DNA of 64,000 nt from Mycobacteroides saopaulense (GCF_001456355.1 NZ_CP010271.1:3596001-3660000); one strand, 5' to 3'. Positions 11,090 through 27,083 are shown, counted from the stretch's first letter. The notes: a model not told the origin generated them from the letters alone. A program made the numbers and translations.

Positions 11090-11866
11090 TCAGACTCCGG
11101 CGCCGTGTCGACCCGCACCCGCGGCGAACCGACCGGCACCCTCCAGCGCCTCGGCGGCCACTCGTTCGATGCTGCCAAACTCGTTGTCCAGCGCCGCTTC
11201 CTCGGTCATCCCCCATTGCGCGATCGCCGAATCACGGTCGGCACGCACACATTGTTGCGGGAAGGCCGCGATCTCGGCGGCCAATGTCTCGGCCGCCTCA
11301 CGGGCATGTCCGCGCGGGACCACCCGATTGACGAGTCCGATGTCCAGGGCCTCATTCGCCGTGACGGGCCGCCCCGTCAAGATGAGGTCCATCGCACGCG
11401 AGTGCCCGATCAGCCGGGGCAACCTGATCGTGCCGCCGTCGATGAGTGGAACACCCCAGCGCCGGCAGAACACGCCCAGCACCGCATCCTCCTCGACCAC
11501 CCGAAGATCGCACCACAACGCGAGTTCGATGCCACCGGCGACGGCGTGCCCCGAGATCGCCGCAATCACCGGCTTGGACAGCCGTAGCCGCGAGGGGCCC
11601 ATCGGACCGGGACCGTGCGGATTCAGTTCGTTTCCGCGGTCGGTCCCCATTGCCTTGAGATCTGCTCCGGCACAGAATGTTCCGTTATCACCCCAGAGCA
11701 CCGCCACCGATGCCCCGGGGTCCGCGTCGAACTCGGTGAAGGCTGCGAGCAGCGCCGCCGCAGTCGGGCCGTCGACCGCATTGCGCGCATGAGGCCGGTT
11801 GAGGATGACGGTGGTCACCGGCCCCGACTTCTCAACCCGCACGGCCGGATCGATGTCTTCACTCAT
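11090..11866 (-). CDS. Crotonase-fold protein, second Glu missing
   Basis: The 258-residue protein has the crotonase fold: oxyanion-hole regions CAGADLKAMG and GHAVAGGIELAL. The first catalytic Glu of enoyl-CoA hydratase is kept (GGIEL). The second falls in VFCRRWG, where Cys/Arg replace the usual PEI Glu. It may therefore not be a classic hydratase. Its ATG overlaps the PaaX-like gene stop (ATGA). It is the last gene of a four-gene operon with an acyl-CoA dehydrogenase, another crotonase and a regulator. CoA-ester metabolism is inferred; the substrate is unknown. Confidence 0.8.
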   Translation of the reverse strand: MSEDIDPAVRVEKSGPVTTVILNRPHARNAVDGPTAAALLAAFTEFDADPGASVAVLWGDNGTFCAGADLKAMGTDRGNELNPHGPGPMGPSRLRLSKPVIAAISGHAVAGGIELALWCDLRVVEEDAVLGVFCRRWGVPLIDGGTIRLPRLIGHSRAMDLILTGRPVTANEALDIGLVNRVVPRGHAREAAETLAAEIAAFPQQCVRADRDSAIAQWGMTEEAALDNEFGSIERVAAEALEGAGRFAAGAGRHGAGV

Positions 11867-12609
11867 AGCGAGGCCTCCTCCATCTCCGCGGTGTCCCGCA
11901 GTGCCACCAACTCATCCTTGAATTCTCGGTAACGGGAGCGTATTTCGTCGGCAGGCCAGCCCGTCGGCAACAACTCATCCGGCAGCACCGGGTCGGCCAA
12001 CAGATGCCGCACCATCGCCGCGGCGAGTACGAATCGCGCGGGAATCGCCTCGGCCTGCTCCCACCAATGCAGCAGAGACGTTGCATACAGGGACCACCCG
12101 GGCAGATCCCACAGTTGGGCGGCCAACACGTCGGGACGCTCGGTTCTGGTACGCAGCGCCCACACATGGTCCGTCACCGACGCCGGTAGGTCGATATCCA
12201 GATTATCCGGCCGCAGCCACACTCCCTCTCGCAGTTCACCGAAGCGTCTCTGCCGCAGGGCTGTTCGCAGATCGTTGCGGTCGCGGGCATCGCGACCCAC
12301 GCTGGTGATCACGAGCTGGCTCCAGTTGCCGTCCCAGGAGCCTCGATGCGGATCGCACGCCTCGTCCTGCCGAAGCTGACGGGCCTGCAGACGTTCGGCG
12401 AGCCGGTATCCCGCTTCGGTTCTGACAAGGTCTCCGGCGGAGACCATCCGGGTGAGCGCCACCCGGACCGTGGTGTCGCTGATACCGAACAAGGTGGTGA
12501 GCGAACGGATTTCTCGCACCGACAGCTCGGCCGGATGAGCTCCCAGCAGCAGACTCAGGATGACCGAGCGAGCGGTCATCGGGTGATGATCGACCGGGTT
12601 TTCCATCAC
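11863..12609 (-). CDS. PaaX-like transcriptional regulator
   Basis: The 248-residue protein has a winged-helix N-terminus (residues about 10-75, with FGISDTTVRVALTRMVSAGD) and the PaaX-type C-terminal region (GSWDGNWSQLVI, LREGVWLRPDNL). PaaX represses phenylacetate genes and responds to phenylacetyl-CoA, so an acyl-CoA effector is a fair guess here. The start is GTG 12609, overlapping the upstream stop by one base, or ATG 12606. It lies between two crotonase genes, so it probably regulates this operon. No phenylacetate genes are present in the window. Confidence 0.8.
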   Translation of the reverse strand: MMENPVDHHPMTARSVILSLLLGAHPAELSVREIRSLTTLFGISDTTVRVALTRMVSAGDLVRTEAGYRLAERLQARQLRQDEACDPHRGSWDGNWSQLVITSVGRDARDRNDLRTALRQRRFGELREGVWLRPDNLDIDLPASVTDHVWALRTRTERPDVLAAQLWDLPGWSLYATSLLHWWEQAEAIPARFVLAAAMVRHLLADPVLPDELLPTGWPADEIRSRYREFKDELVALRDTAEMEEASL

Positions 12610-13514
12610 TACAGTTCGGTGGGCTTACGGCCGTAATCGCCGAAGGGCTCATCCCGGTGCCGGACCGCCTCCCGGTAGCCGTTCGCGATGGCATCGGCGG
12701 TGAACGCGTGCGCCTCAGCCGTGTGCCGCGAGATGCCGTCGAAGACGGTGCTGACCATCGCGCTGTTGGCGATCCCCTGGCTGATGAGCGCAGAGTTGCA
12801 AGCCAGTTTCACCATCATCAGCTGGTTCAACGGCATCGCCGCGATCCGTGCGACCAGCCGCTCGGTGCGCTCGTCCAGCTCCTCCGGCGCGGGCGCCTCG
12901 ACCGCAAGACCCCACTCGTAGGCCTGCTCACCGGAGAGGCAATCTCCGGTGAGCAGAAGACGTTTCGCGCGTTGATCGCCCAGCTTGTGCGCCCAGAGCC
13001 CGGTGGCCGGGACGCCCCATACCCGGGTGGGTGGGTACCCGATCTTGGCATCGGCGGCGACGATCAACTGATCGGCATGCAAGGCGATGTCGGTACCGCC
13101 GGCCACGCAGTAGCCGTGCACCTTCACGACGGTCGGCTTGTTGGCATGCAACAGCGAAGAGAAGCCACGGGTGAACCGGCTCATCATCTGGTAGTCGAGC
13201 ATGGGATCCCAGTTGATGTTCGGCAGGTGGTTGCGCAGCTGAACCTGACCGTCCAGTGCGGTGCCCGAATACCGCGCCGAGCCTTCATCGTTTGCCTCGG
13301 CGTAGGCACTCAGGTCAAAGCCACCACAGAAACCGTCGCCCCTGCCCGACACCAGGATCACGTGGACCCGGGGGTCCAGGTCGGCACGTTCCACAAGTGC
13401 CGCCAATTCCATTGGAGTCTCGGCGATGATGGCGTTGCCCTGCTCGGGCCGGTTGAAGGTGATGCGCGCGACCCGATCGGTGACCTCGTAGGTCATCGTC
13501 TTCAACATATCCAT
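12609..13514 (-). CDS. Crotonase-fold protein lacking both catalytic Glu
   Basis: The 301-residue protein is a crotonase: N-terminal VARITFNRPEQGNAI, oxyanion region GFCGGFDLSAY, and GYCVAGGTDIALHADQ. Where enoyl-CoA hydratase has its first catalytic Glu this has Asp (GGTD). The second Glu position lies in YPPTRVWG and is also replaced. The active chemistry may therefore differ. It follows the acyl-CoA dehydrogenase by five bases and overlaps the PaaX-like gene by one base, so the operon is tight. Confidence 0.8.
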   Translation of the reverse strand: MDMLKTMTYEVTDRVARITFNRPEQGNAIIAETPMELAALVERADLDPRVHVILVSGRGDGFCGGFDLSAYAEANDEGSARYSGTALDGQVQLRNHLPNINWDPMLDYQMMSRFTRGFSSLLHANKPTVVKVHGYCVAGGTDIALHADQLIVAADAKIGYPPTRVWGVPATGLWAHKLGDQRAKRLLLTGDCLSGEQAYEWGLAVEAPAPEELDERTERLVARIAAMPLNQLMMVKLACNSALISQGIANSAMVSTVFDGISRHTAEAHAFTADAIANGYREAVRHRDEPFGDYGRKPTEL

Positions 13515-13519
13515 AGCTG

Positions 13520-15154
13520 CTAGTTGCCCGCCTTGACGGACGCCCGCTCCAGGATCGGCGACAGATCCAATCCGGTGGGCAGGGTGCCGAATGCGCCGCC
13601 CCAGTCGCCGGCCAGCCGGGTCGCCAAGAACGCCTGGGCGACCGCCGGATGGCCGTGGCGGACCAGCAGTGCGCCTTGCAGGGCGAGGCAGATGTCCTCG
13701 GCGACCTTACGGGCGCGGTACGTGACGGACTCCAGGTCACCCAGCTGCGAATGCAACCCGTTGACGTGGCGGTCCAGGCGCTCGTCCTGTCCCTGCGCCA
13801 GGGCAAGCTCCTTGAACAACACCTCGATGCATTCGGGCTTGGTGGCCATGGCGCGCAACGTATCCAGCGCGCTCACGTTCCCCGACCCCTCCCAGATTCC
13901 CATCAGCGGCGCCTCGCGATACAGACGCGGCAGCCCCGAGTCCTCGACGTAGCCGTTGCCGCCAAGACATTCCATGGCCTCACCCGCATGCGGGGTGGCG
14001 CGCTTGCACACCCAATACTTACTGGCGGCCAATCCGATACGACGCAGCAAGGACTCGGTCTCGTCTCCACGGGTGGCCCGGTCGGTGGCGCCCGCCATCC
14101 GCATCGCGACCATGGTGGCTGCCTCCGCCTCGATGGCGAGGTCGGCAAGAACATTGCGCATGAGCGGCTGATCGACGAGGTATTCGCCGAATGCCTTGCG
14201 GTGCTGCGCGTGATGCATGGCCAGGGCGACGCCGGTGCGCATGCTGGTGGCCGATCCCAGCGTGCAGTCCAGGCGCGTCATGTTGACCATCTCGATGATG
14301 GTCTTGACGCCCTTGCCCTCCTCGCCCACCAACCACGCGGTGGCATCGTCGTACTCGACCTCAGAGGACGCGTTGGAGTGGTTACCGAGCTTGTCCTTCA
14401 AGCGCTGCAACCGCATCCGGTTACGGGTGCCGTCGGGCAGCACCCGCGGCAGGAAGAAGCACGACAGGCCACCGGGCGCCTGAGCAAGCACCAGGAACAC
14501 ATCGCACATCGGCGCCGAGGTGAACCATTTATGCCCGACCAGCGTGTAGCTCCCGTCGGCATTCGGAGTGGCCACGGTGGTACCCGCGCGCACATCCGAA
14601 CCGCCCTGCTTTTCGGTCATCGACATACCCGCCGTCAGCCCCGCCTTGGTGGTGGGTACCGCCAGCACGGGGTCATAGACGCGACTGGACAGCAGTGGCT
14701 CGTAGACGGCCGCCAATTCGGGATTGGCACGCAGCGCCGGAATCACCGCATAGGTCATCGAGATGGGACACATGTGGCCCGGATCGGCCGTCCACACTCC
14801 GGTCTTGGCGGCACGCACCACGTGCGCACCCGGCCGGTCGTCGGCCCACGGCGCACCGTGCAGTCCGTGGGCGACCGCCTCGCCCATGAGCTCGTGATAG
14901 GCCGGGTCGAACTCGATTTCGTCGACCCGATGCCCCCAGCGATCGTGGGTGTGCAGCACGGGGCGGTTCCGGTTCGCCAGTTCCCCGGCGCGCTGCATGC
15001 GGTCGGTGCCGTTGAGTGCGCCAACCTCGACGACCTCGTCGACACCCCACTGCCCTCCCTCGCGAATGAGCGCTTCCATCAGCACGGGGCTTGTCGCTGC
15101 GTTGTAGTTGCGCAACGGGGGGACCTGATTGGTGACGACATGCGTATCGGCCAT
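13520..15154 (-). CDS. AidB-like acyl-CoA dehydrogenase
   Basis: This FAD enzyme of the acyl-CoA dehydrogenase superfamily would act on an acyl-CoA of unknown chain. The 544-residue length and layout match the AidB/isovaleryl-CoA-dehydrogenase-like branch rather than the shorter classic enzymes. Visible blocks are AGMSMTEKQGGSDVRAGTT (FAD/substrate loop), GHKWFTSAPMCDVFLVLAQ and ECLGGNGYVEDSGLPRLYRE (C-terminal FAD region). I chose ATG 15154; an upstream frame start at 15214 would add 20 residues unlike the family. It is the first gene of the crotonase-PaaX operon and is divergent from the EthD gene. Confidence 0.85.
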   Translation of the reverse strand: MADTHVVTNQVPPLRNYNAATSPVLMEALIREGGQWGVDEVVEVGALNGTDRMQRAGELANRNRPVLHTHDRWGHRVDEIEFDPAYHELMGEAVAHGLHGAPWADDRPGAHVVRAAKTGVWTADPGHMCPISMTYAVIPALRANPELAAVYEPLLSSRVYDPVLAVPTTKAGLTAGMSMTEKQGGSDVRAGTTVATPNADGSYTLVGHKWFTSAPMCDVFLVLAQAPGGLSCFFLPRVLPDGTRNRMRLQRLKDKLGNHSNASSEVEYDDATAWLVGEEGKGVKTIIEMVNMTRLDCTLGSATSMRTGVALAMHHAQHRKAFGEYLVDQPLMRNVLADLAIEAEAATMVAMRMAGATDRATRGDETESLLRRIGLAASKYWVCKRATPHAGEAMECLGGNGYVEDSGLPRLYREAPLMGIWEGSGNVSALDTLRAMATKPECIEVLFKELALAQGQDERLDRHVNGLHSQLGDLESVTYRARKVAEDICLALQGALLVRHGHPAVAQAFLATRLAGDWGGAFGTLPTGLDLSPILERASVKAGN

Positions 15155-15240
15155 GCATCCAGTGTTACATTTCCCCGACAGTCGCACAAGATCTGTTCGC
15201 ATGCCCTTTTTCATGCCGTCCGTGCGCTAGAAAGGGAGGC

Positions 15241-15942
15241 GTGGAGAAGGTCGTCTTCGTGCTGCGCCAACCATCCGATGCCGCCACGGACGAGTGGGCA
15301 GAGCAGCTGCGCACGGCCGCCGCCGACAAGATCCGGGCCGCCGGAGTACGCGGCCTGACCGTGTCTGTTCACGACGCCGCCGTCAGGGCCGCCGGCCTGC
15401 GCCTGATGACTCTGGACCCGCCATTCGCCGCTGCGGTCAGCGTATGGGTGCAACAGTCGTACGGCCCGGCGGTGTCGGAAATCGAGGCAATCCTTGCAGC
15501 GACATCGGCGAACGTGCACGGCTACCTCGTCACCGAGTCGGTGCCACTGCCCTCACCCAACCTCGAATCCGACATGCGATCAACGGGTTTCACCAATATC
15601 GCACTGCTGCGCAGGCCCACCGACATGCCGTTCGACGCATGGCGTCAGCAATGGCAGGGCGTGCACACCCAGAACGCGCTCGACCTGCAGTCGACCATCG
15701 GCTACGAACAGAACCTGGTGGTCCGTGCCGTCACCGCCGACCCGCCGCCCATCTCGGCCATCGTGTTCGAACAATTCCCTGCTGCGGCACTGACCGACCC
15801 GCTCGCCTGGTATGGCGCATCGGATCAGCAGCAGCTGGGTCAGCGCGCCCTGGCGATGCTGGAGAGCGTCAAAGCCTTTGGCGCCCATACCAACATCGAC
15901 ACGGTCGCAACGAGCAGATATGACGTGATGCGACCGTTCTAG
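15241..15942 (+). CDS. EthD-domain protein
   Basis: The 233-residue protein looks like two ferredoxin-fold halves. The second (residues about 115-215, with NIALLRRPTDMPFDAWRQQW and VHTQNALDLQS) is a typical EthD dimeric alpha/beta-barrel unit. EthD proteins are accessory to ether or polyketide metabolism, but the function here is unknown. The start is GTG 15241; GGGAGG lies only one base upstream, so the transcript could be leaderless or the GTG at 15259 used instead. It is divergent from the acyl-CoA dehydrogenase operon, sharing an 86-base gap. Confidence 0.7.
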   Translation: MEKVVFVLRQPSDAATDEWAEQLRTAAADKIRAAGVRGLTVSVHDAAVRAAGLRLMTLDPPFAAAVSVWVQQSYGPAVSEIEAILAATSANVHGYLVTESVPLPSPNLESDMRSTGFTNIALLRRPTDMPFDAWRQQWQGVHTQNALDLQSTIGYEQNLVVRAVTADPPPISAIVFEQFPAAALTDPLAWYGASDQQQLGQRALAMLESVKAFGAHTNIDTVATSRYDVMRPF

Positions 15943-15974
15943 CGCCCTCTTCGCCCCTGCGAGGATGTCAGCCA

Positions 15975-16002
15975 TTGACATACAACCAAATGGTTGTATG
16001 TT
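15975..16002 (+). promoter_or_regulatory. ArsR promoter with palindromic operator
   Basis: TTGACA (15975-15980) is 16 bases from TATGTT (15997-16002). A perfect 11-base inverted repeat, ACATACAACCA/TGGTTGTATGT with two bases between, covers 15978-16001 and so fills the promoter. Initiation about seven bases after the -10 would fall on the GTG at 16009, a leaderless start. Autorepression by the ArsR protein is the simplest reading. Confidence 0.75.
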
Positions 16003-16008
16003 TGGGGA

Positions 16009-16365
16009 GTGACCGAGGCGGATCAGGACAAGGCAGACGCCATGTTCCATGCGCTCTCCGACAGGACTCGACGCGACATCCTGCGGCGCGTCCTGGCAGG
16101 TGAACACTCGGTCTCGACACTTGCGGCGAACTACGACATGAGTTTTGCCGCGGTGCAAAAGCACGTCGCCGTGCTGGAAAGGGCCGGCCTGCTGACCAAG
16201 CGGCGCCATGGCCGCGAGCAGCTGGCCAGCGGCGATGTGGAAGCAGTTCGCTCGGTCGGCGCCATGCTCTCGGAACTGGAGCAGTTCTGGCGCGGCAGGA
16301 TCGCTCGCATCGATGAACTGATCGCATGCGAATCACCGACGGCCAATACACCACGGAAGGACTGA
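16009..16365 (+). CDS. ArsR-family regulator
   Basis: The 118-residue winged-helix protein has the ArsR core: MFHALSDRTRRDILRRVL, then MSFAAVQKHVAVLERAGLLT as recognition helix. No metal-binding Cys motif (ELCVCD type) is present, which fits the non-metal ArsR group paired with SRPBCC proteins. The GTG at 16009 is favoured over an upstream in-frame start because the promoter -10 ends seven bases before it. The SRPBCC gene follows after three bases. Confidence 0.85.
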   Translation: MTEADQDKADAMFHALSDRTRRDILRRVLAGEHSVSTLAANYDMSFAAVQKHVAVLERAGLLTKRRHGREQLASGDVEAVRSVGAMLSELEQFWRGRIARIDELIACESPTANTPRKD

Positions 16366-16368
16366 ACC

Positions 16369-16854
16369 ATGCCCGTCACCAACGTCACTCACGATATCGA
16401 CACACGCACTATCACCATCGACGCGGAGTTCGACGCACCGATCAGCAGGATCTGGCAGATCTATGCCGACCCACGTCAGCTCGAAAAGATCTGGGGACCA
16501 CCGACATACCCGGCGACATTCGTCGAACACCAGCTCAAGCCGGGCGGCCGGATGAGCTACTACATGACAGGGCCCGAGGGGGATCGCTTCGGTGGTTGGT
16601 GGGAGATCACAGCCGTCGATGAGCCGAATAGCTTCGCCTTCAAGGACGGATTCGCTGACAATGATCTGGAACCGGTTGACAATATGCCGGTTTCGACGAA
16701 CGTGTATAGCTTCGCCGAGAGAGACGGCCGTACGTACGCCACCTATGTCGCAACTTACGAGACCGCCGAGGGGCTGCAGAAGGTGTTGGAGATGGGTGTC
16801 ATCGAGGGCGCGTCCTCGGCGATCAATCAGATCGACGAGCTGATTCGCCCCTAA
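16369..16854 (+). CDS. SRPBCC (AHSA1-like) protein
   Basis: The 161-residue protein has the AHSA1/START-like ligand-binding fold: DAEFDAPISRIWQIYADPRQLEKIWGPPTYP at the N-terminus (the typical 'W-P' motif) and a long C-terminal helix (GLQKVLEMGVIEGASSAINQ). Proteins of this type are often encoded next to an ArsR regulator and may bind a hydrophobic ligand. The actual ligand is unknown. It is in one transcript with the ArsR gene, and a hairpin follows seven bases after the stop. Confidence 0.85.
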   Translation: MPVTNVTHDIDTRTITIDAEFDAPISRIWQIYADPRQLEKIWGPPTYPATFVEHQLKPGGRMSYYMTGPEGDRFGGWWEITAVDEPNSFAFKDGFADNDLEPVDNMPVSTNVYSFAERDGRTYATYVATYETAEGLQKVLEMGVIEGASSAINQIDELIRP

Positions 16855-16860
16855 GCGATC

Positions 16861-16895
16861 GGACACCCGCACCATGAGGCTCGGTGCGGGTGTCC
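16861..16895 (+). terminator. Hairpin after ArsR-SRPBCC operon
   Basis: A perfect 13-base inverted repeat, GGACACCCGCACC/GGTGCGGGTGTCC, has a 9-base loop. No T-run follows, but position after the stop at 16854 fits a terminator. An in-frame ATG at 16874 lies in its loop, so the next gene more likely starts at 16910. Confidence 0.65.
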
Positions 16896-16909
16896 TCTAC
16901 GCTCGCACC

Positions 16910-17200
16910 ATGGTGGAGTACCGCGACCCCGGCGCCATCACTTTCGAGGCAACGATCGAAAAGCCGGACGGCCCCGGCGCGTACGTCGAGTTCCCGTTCT
17001 CCGCGGTCGACACCTTCGGCGTCAAAGCCCGGGTACCTGTGCAGGTCGTGTTCGACGGCTCGGTGACCTATGCGGGGTCCCTGGCACCGTACGGCGGCAA
17101 GCACCTTTTGGGGGTTCGCAAGGACATCCAGGTGCAACTGGGCAAGGGGCCCGGAGACCGAGTGACCGTCGAGGTCAGGCTCGATACCTCCCGCGCCTAG
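16910..17200 (+). CDS. DUF1905 protein
   Basis: The 96-residue product is a small beta protein of the DUF1905 family: ITFEATIEKPDGPGAYVEFP, GVKARVPVQVVFDGSVTYAGSL, and KDIQVQLGKGPGDRVTVEV. The family folds as a small barrel of unknown function. I prefer ATG 16910, since an earlier ATG is inside a hairpin loop. Its stop shares CTAG (17197-17200) with the stop of the convergent permease gene. Confidence 0.75.
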   Translation: MVEYRDPGAITFEATIEKPDGPGAYVEFPFSAVDTFGVKARVPVQVVFDGSVTYAGSLAPYGGKHLLGVRKDIQVQLGKGPGDRVTVEVRLDTSRA

Positions 17201-18600
17201 GCGTCTTGCCTTTCACGCTCCGCAGGCTCGCCGTGATGCACGAAGTAGCCGAGCACCACGATCACGAACCAGACCAGACCCACCAGGATCGCGGTGCGGC
17301 CGTCGTCGGTGAAGAACAAGAGCACCACCACCAAGGCGAGGAAGCCCAGTGCCAACAGATTGGTCACCGGCGCGCCGGGCAGCCTGTAGTCCGAGGCGGG
17401 CAGCTCACCGGCAGCGACTCGCTTCCGATAAATCATGTGGGAAACCAGGATTGAGCCCCATACGAAGATGATGCCGATGGTCGACACGGAGGTGATGTAG
17501 GCGAACGCCTTGTCCGGCGAGAGCCAGTTGACGAACACTCCGATACCCATGGTGAGTGCCGAGAAGCAAATCGCCAACATCGGGACGTGGCGCGAACTCA
17601 AAGCCTGCAGACCTGCCGGAGCATCGCCGCGCTGGGCCAGGCTACGCACCATACGGCCGGTCGAATAGATACCCGAGTTACAGGACGACAGCGCAGCCGT
17701 CAGCAGGATGAAGTTCACGATGTTCGCCGCCTGCGGAATGTTGAGGTACTCGAACACAGCGACGAAGGGGCTCTCCCCCTTGTGGTAGTTCCGCCAGCCC
17801 TGGATCGACAGGATGACGATCAGCGCACCCACGTAGAACAACCCGATGCGGAAAGGCAGGGTGTTGATCGCCTTGCGCAGGGTCACTTTCGGGTTCTCGG
17901 CTTCCCCCGCCGTGACACCGACGAGCTCGACGCCGACATAGGCGAACACCACGATCTGCAGGCTCAACAGGGCTTGACTGAAGCCGGTCGGGAAGACGCC
18001 ACCGTCGTTCCACAGATTGGCGACGGTCGGCCCGGATTCCGGCCCCAGTCCCGAAATGGGAAGCAGCACACCGATACCGATGATGATCATGCCGAGAATC
18101 GCGGTCACCTTGATCATCGAGAACCAGAACTCGGCCTCGCCGAAGATCTTCACCGAAATCAGATTGGCCCCGAACAGGATGAGCAGGACTACCAGTGCGG
18201 TGACCCACTGCGGGACACCGGGCCACCATCGTTGGATGTACACACCGGCGACGGTGATCTCGGCCATGCACGTCGTGGCCCACACCGCCCAGTACGTCCA
18301 CCCGTTGGCGAATCCGGCGAAACGTCCCATGAACTCCTCGGCGTACTCCGAGATGCTGCCGGAGACGGGCCGGTAAACCAAGAGCTCACCGAGCGCGCGC
18401 ATGATCACGAAGATGGCCAGCCCCGCGACCAGGTAGGCCAAGATGAGCGCCGGACCGGCCTTCTCGATCGCACCGCCGGCGCCGTAGAAGAGGCCCGTGC
18501 CGATAGCACCACCGATCGCAATCATCTGCACGGTGCGGGCGGACAGGCCACGTGAATATCCGGCGTCGGGGGTCTCGGATTCGGAATTGGCTACGGTCAT
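17197..18600 (-). CDS. Amino-acid permease (APC family)
   Basis: The 467-residue membrane protein has about 12 predicted helices and the amino-acid transporter signature IAIGGAIGTGLFYGAGGAI in helix 1, plus GELLVYRPVSGSISEYAEEF. Similarity in pattern is to AnsP/CycA/GabP-type proton symporters of the plasma membrane. I cannot name the substrate. It starts at ATG 18600 and is divergent from the membrane protein at 18737. The C-terminus is charged and cytoplasmic. Confidence 0.85.
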   Translation of the reverse strand: MTVANSESETPDAGYSRGLSARTVQMIAIGGAIGTGLFYGAGGAIEKAGPALILAYLVAGLAIFVIMRALGELLVYRPVSGSISEYAEEFMGRFAGFANGWTYWAVWATTCMAEITVAGVYIQRWWPGVPQWVTALVVLLILFGANLISVKIFGEAEFWFSMIKVTAILGMIIIGIGVLLPISGLGPESGPTVANLWNDGGVFPTGFSQALLSLQIVVFAYVGVELVGVTAGEAENPKVTLRKAINTLPFRIGLFYVGALIVILSIQGWRNYHKGESPFVAVFEYLNIPQAANIVNFILLTAALSSCNSGIYSTGRMVRSLAQRGDAPAGLQALSSRHVPMLAICFSALTMGIGVFVNWLSPDKAFAYITSVSTIGIIFVWGSILVSHMIYRKRVAAGELPASDYRLPGAPVTNLLALGFLALVVVLLFFTDDGRTAILVGLVWFVIVVLGYFVHHGEPAERERQDA

Positions 18601-18693
18601 CCGGACATCATTGCGTGAGTGGACACTTATTGCACGGGAAACCCGGACAGACCGTCCACAATGCGCGTGGAATTGCGTGGCCCAGCTAGGTAT

Positions 18694-18722
18694 TTGTGCG
18701 CTGAACCGACTTCACTTACGTA
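18694..18722 (+). promoter_or_regulatory. Candidate promoter of 18737 gene
   Basis: TTGTGC is spaced 17 bases from TACGTA, ending 14 bases before the ATG at 18737. Spacing is right but the match to consensus is only moderate. Confidence 0.3.
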
Positions 18723-18736
18723 CATAGGCTTCTGGC

Positions 18737-19159
18737 ATGCTCAACCAACAGTTCATCGGACGCGTGGCATTGCCGATACTCACCGTAGTGTTTCCGTTCG
18801 TGATCGTCGCCGGGCAACTCGGCCTGGACATTTGTCGCTGGTGGATCGTGTACGGCACCGCAACCATTGTGGCCGTGCCGATGGGCATCGCCACCCTCGT
18901 GATGTGCAATTCGAGCGGCTCAGGGCTCGCGGTCAGTCACTCCTGGGCGCTCTTTTGGTTCAGCCTGGCGGCGCTCACCGCGGTGCAGGGCTTCTTCTAC
19001 GCACAGTTCCGTCATCGGTGTCCGGTAGCCGGGCCGATCATCGCGATCGACGCGTTCCTCGAATGGCTCACCGCACCGGTGGTTCTCGTCGTCGTGGTAG
19101 GCAGCACGTTACGGCGCGTGTGGACCCGCTCGGCGAAAGGAAAGGCCCCCGGGGTGTAA
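18737..19159 (+). CDS. Four-helix membrane protein of unknown function
   Basis: The 140-residue protein has four hydrophobic stretches (about residues 8-30, 36-57, 67-88 and 105-125) and a basic C-terminal tail. I do not recognise a family. It is divergent from the permease. Its TAA stop lies in the loop of the strong bidirectional hairpin that also ends rpoC, so the last codons are part of the terminator stem. The frame is consistent with coding in GC pattern, but there is no functional clue. Confidence 0.6.
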   Translation: MLNQQFIGRVALPILTVVFPFVIVAGQLGLDICRWWIVYGTATIVAVPMGIATLVMCNSSGSGLAVSHSWALFWFSLAALTAVQGFFYAQFRHRCPVAGPIIAIDAFLEWLTAPVVLVVVVGSTLRRVWTRSAKGKAPGV

Positions 19160-19177
19160 CCCGGGGGCCTTTCCTTT
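19136..19177. terminator. Strong bidirectional terminator (rpoC and membrane gene)
   Basis: A perfect 18-base stem, AAAGGAAAGGCCCCCGGG and its complement, with a 6-base loop GTGTAA. It lies 23 bases after the rpoC stop on the minus strand and overlaps the last seven codons of the plus-strand gene, whose TAA is in the loop. Confidence 0.9.
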
Positions 19178-19199
19178 GACGAACTCGCGCTAGGAGGTC

Positions 19200-23159
<3,960 letters not shown>

Positions 23160-23194
23160 GCAAACTCCCTTTCCCCTTGCGGGATAGAAATCGG

Positions 23195-26683
<3,489 letters not shown>

Positions 26684-27083
26684 GATCGGTCCTCCAGTGT
26701 TGCCGCGCATCTGCGATGTTTTGCGCAAGCAAACGACCAAACACACACGACAAAAACCACACCGTCAACGGCGAGGGAAGGTGGGCAGGAGGCAGCCAGC
26801 GCAACGTCTAACGATAGCGTACTATCGCGCAGCCTTCAACTGCCCGGTCAATTCTGCGGATCAGCACTGGCTAGGCGCCCCGCTTGTTGCCGTGCCGCTG
26901 TCCGCACTGTCCGTGCTGCCAAACAGAGTGACTCGTCACACGCCGCCCGTCAAGAGATAGCGCCAGTATTTTCGGTGTTTCTTTCTCCGCAGCACCGAGT
27001 GCACACCAGGCGCAGGCGAATGGCCGCAATGACCTGCGCCCGGTATGCGCTCGGCAATATGAATGCGCTGCCCCGTGCGCCGG
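26684..27083 (-). promoter_or_regulatory. rpoBC leader and promoter region
   Basis: This 400-base gap has no convincing gene. On the minus strand, TTGAAG (26834-26839) is 17 bases from TATCGT (26811-26816), a good promoter giving a leader of about 120 bases. A CGATAG/CTATCG inverted repeat (26812-26827) overlaps the -10. The part nearest the oxidoreductase stop at 27084 shows nothing I can name. Confidence 0.5.

Noticed and set aside
13649..15358. Plus-strand frame opposite the acyl-CoA dehydrogenase
   Set aside because: No family features; the minus-strand dehydrogenase has clear FAD motifs and context.
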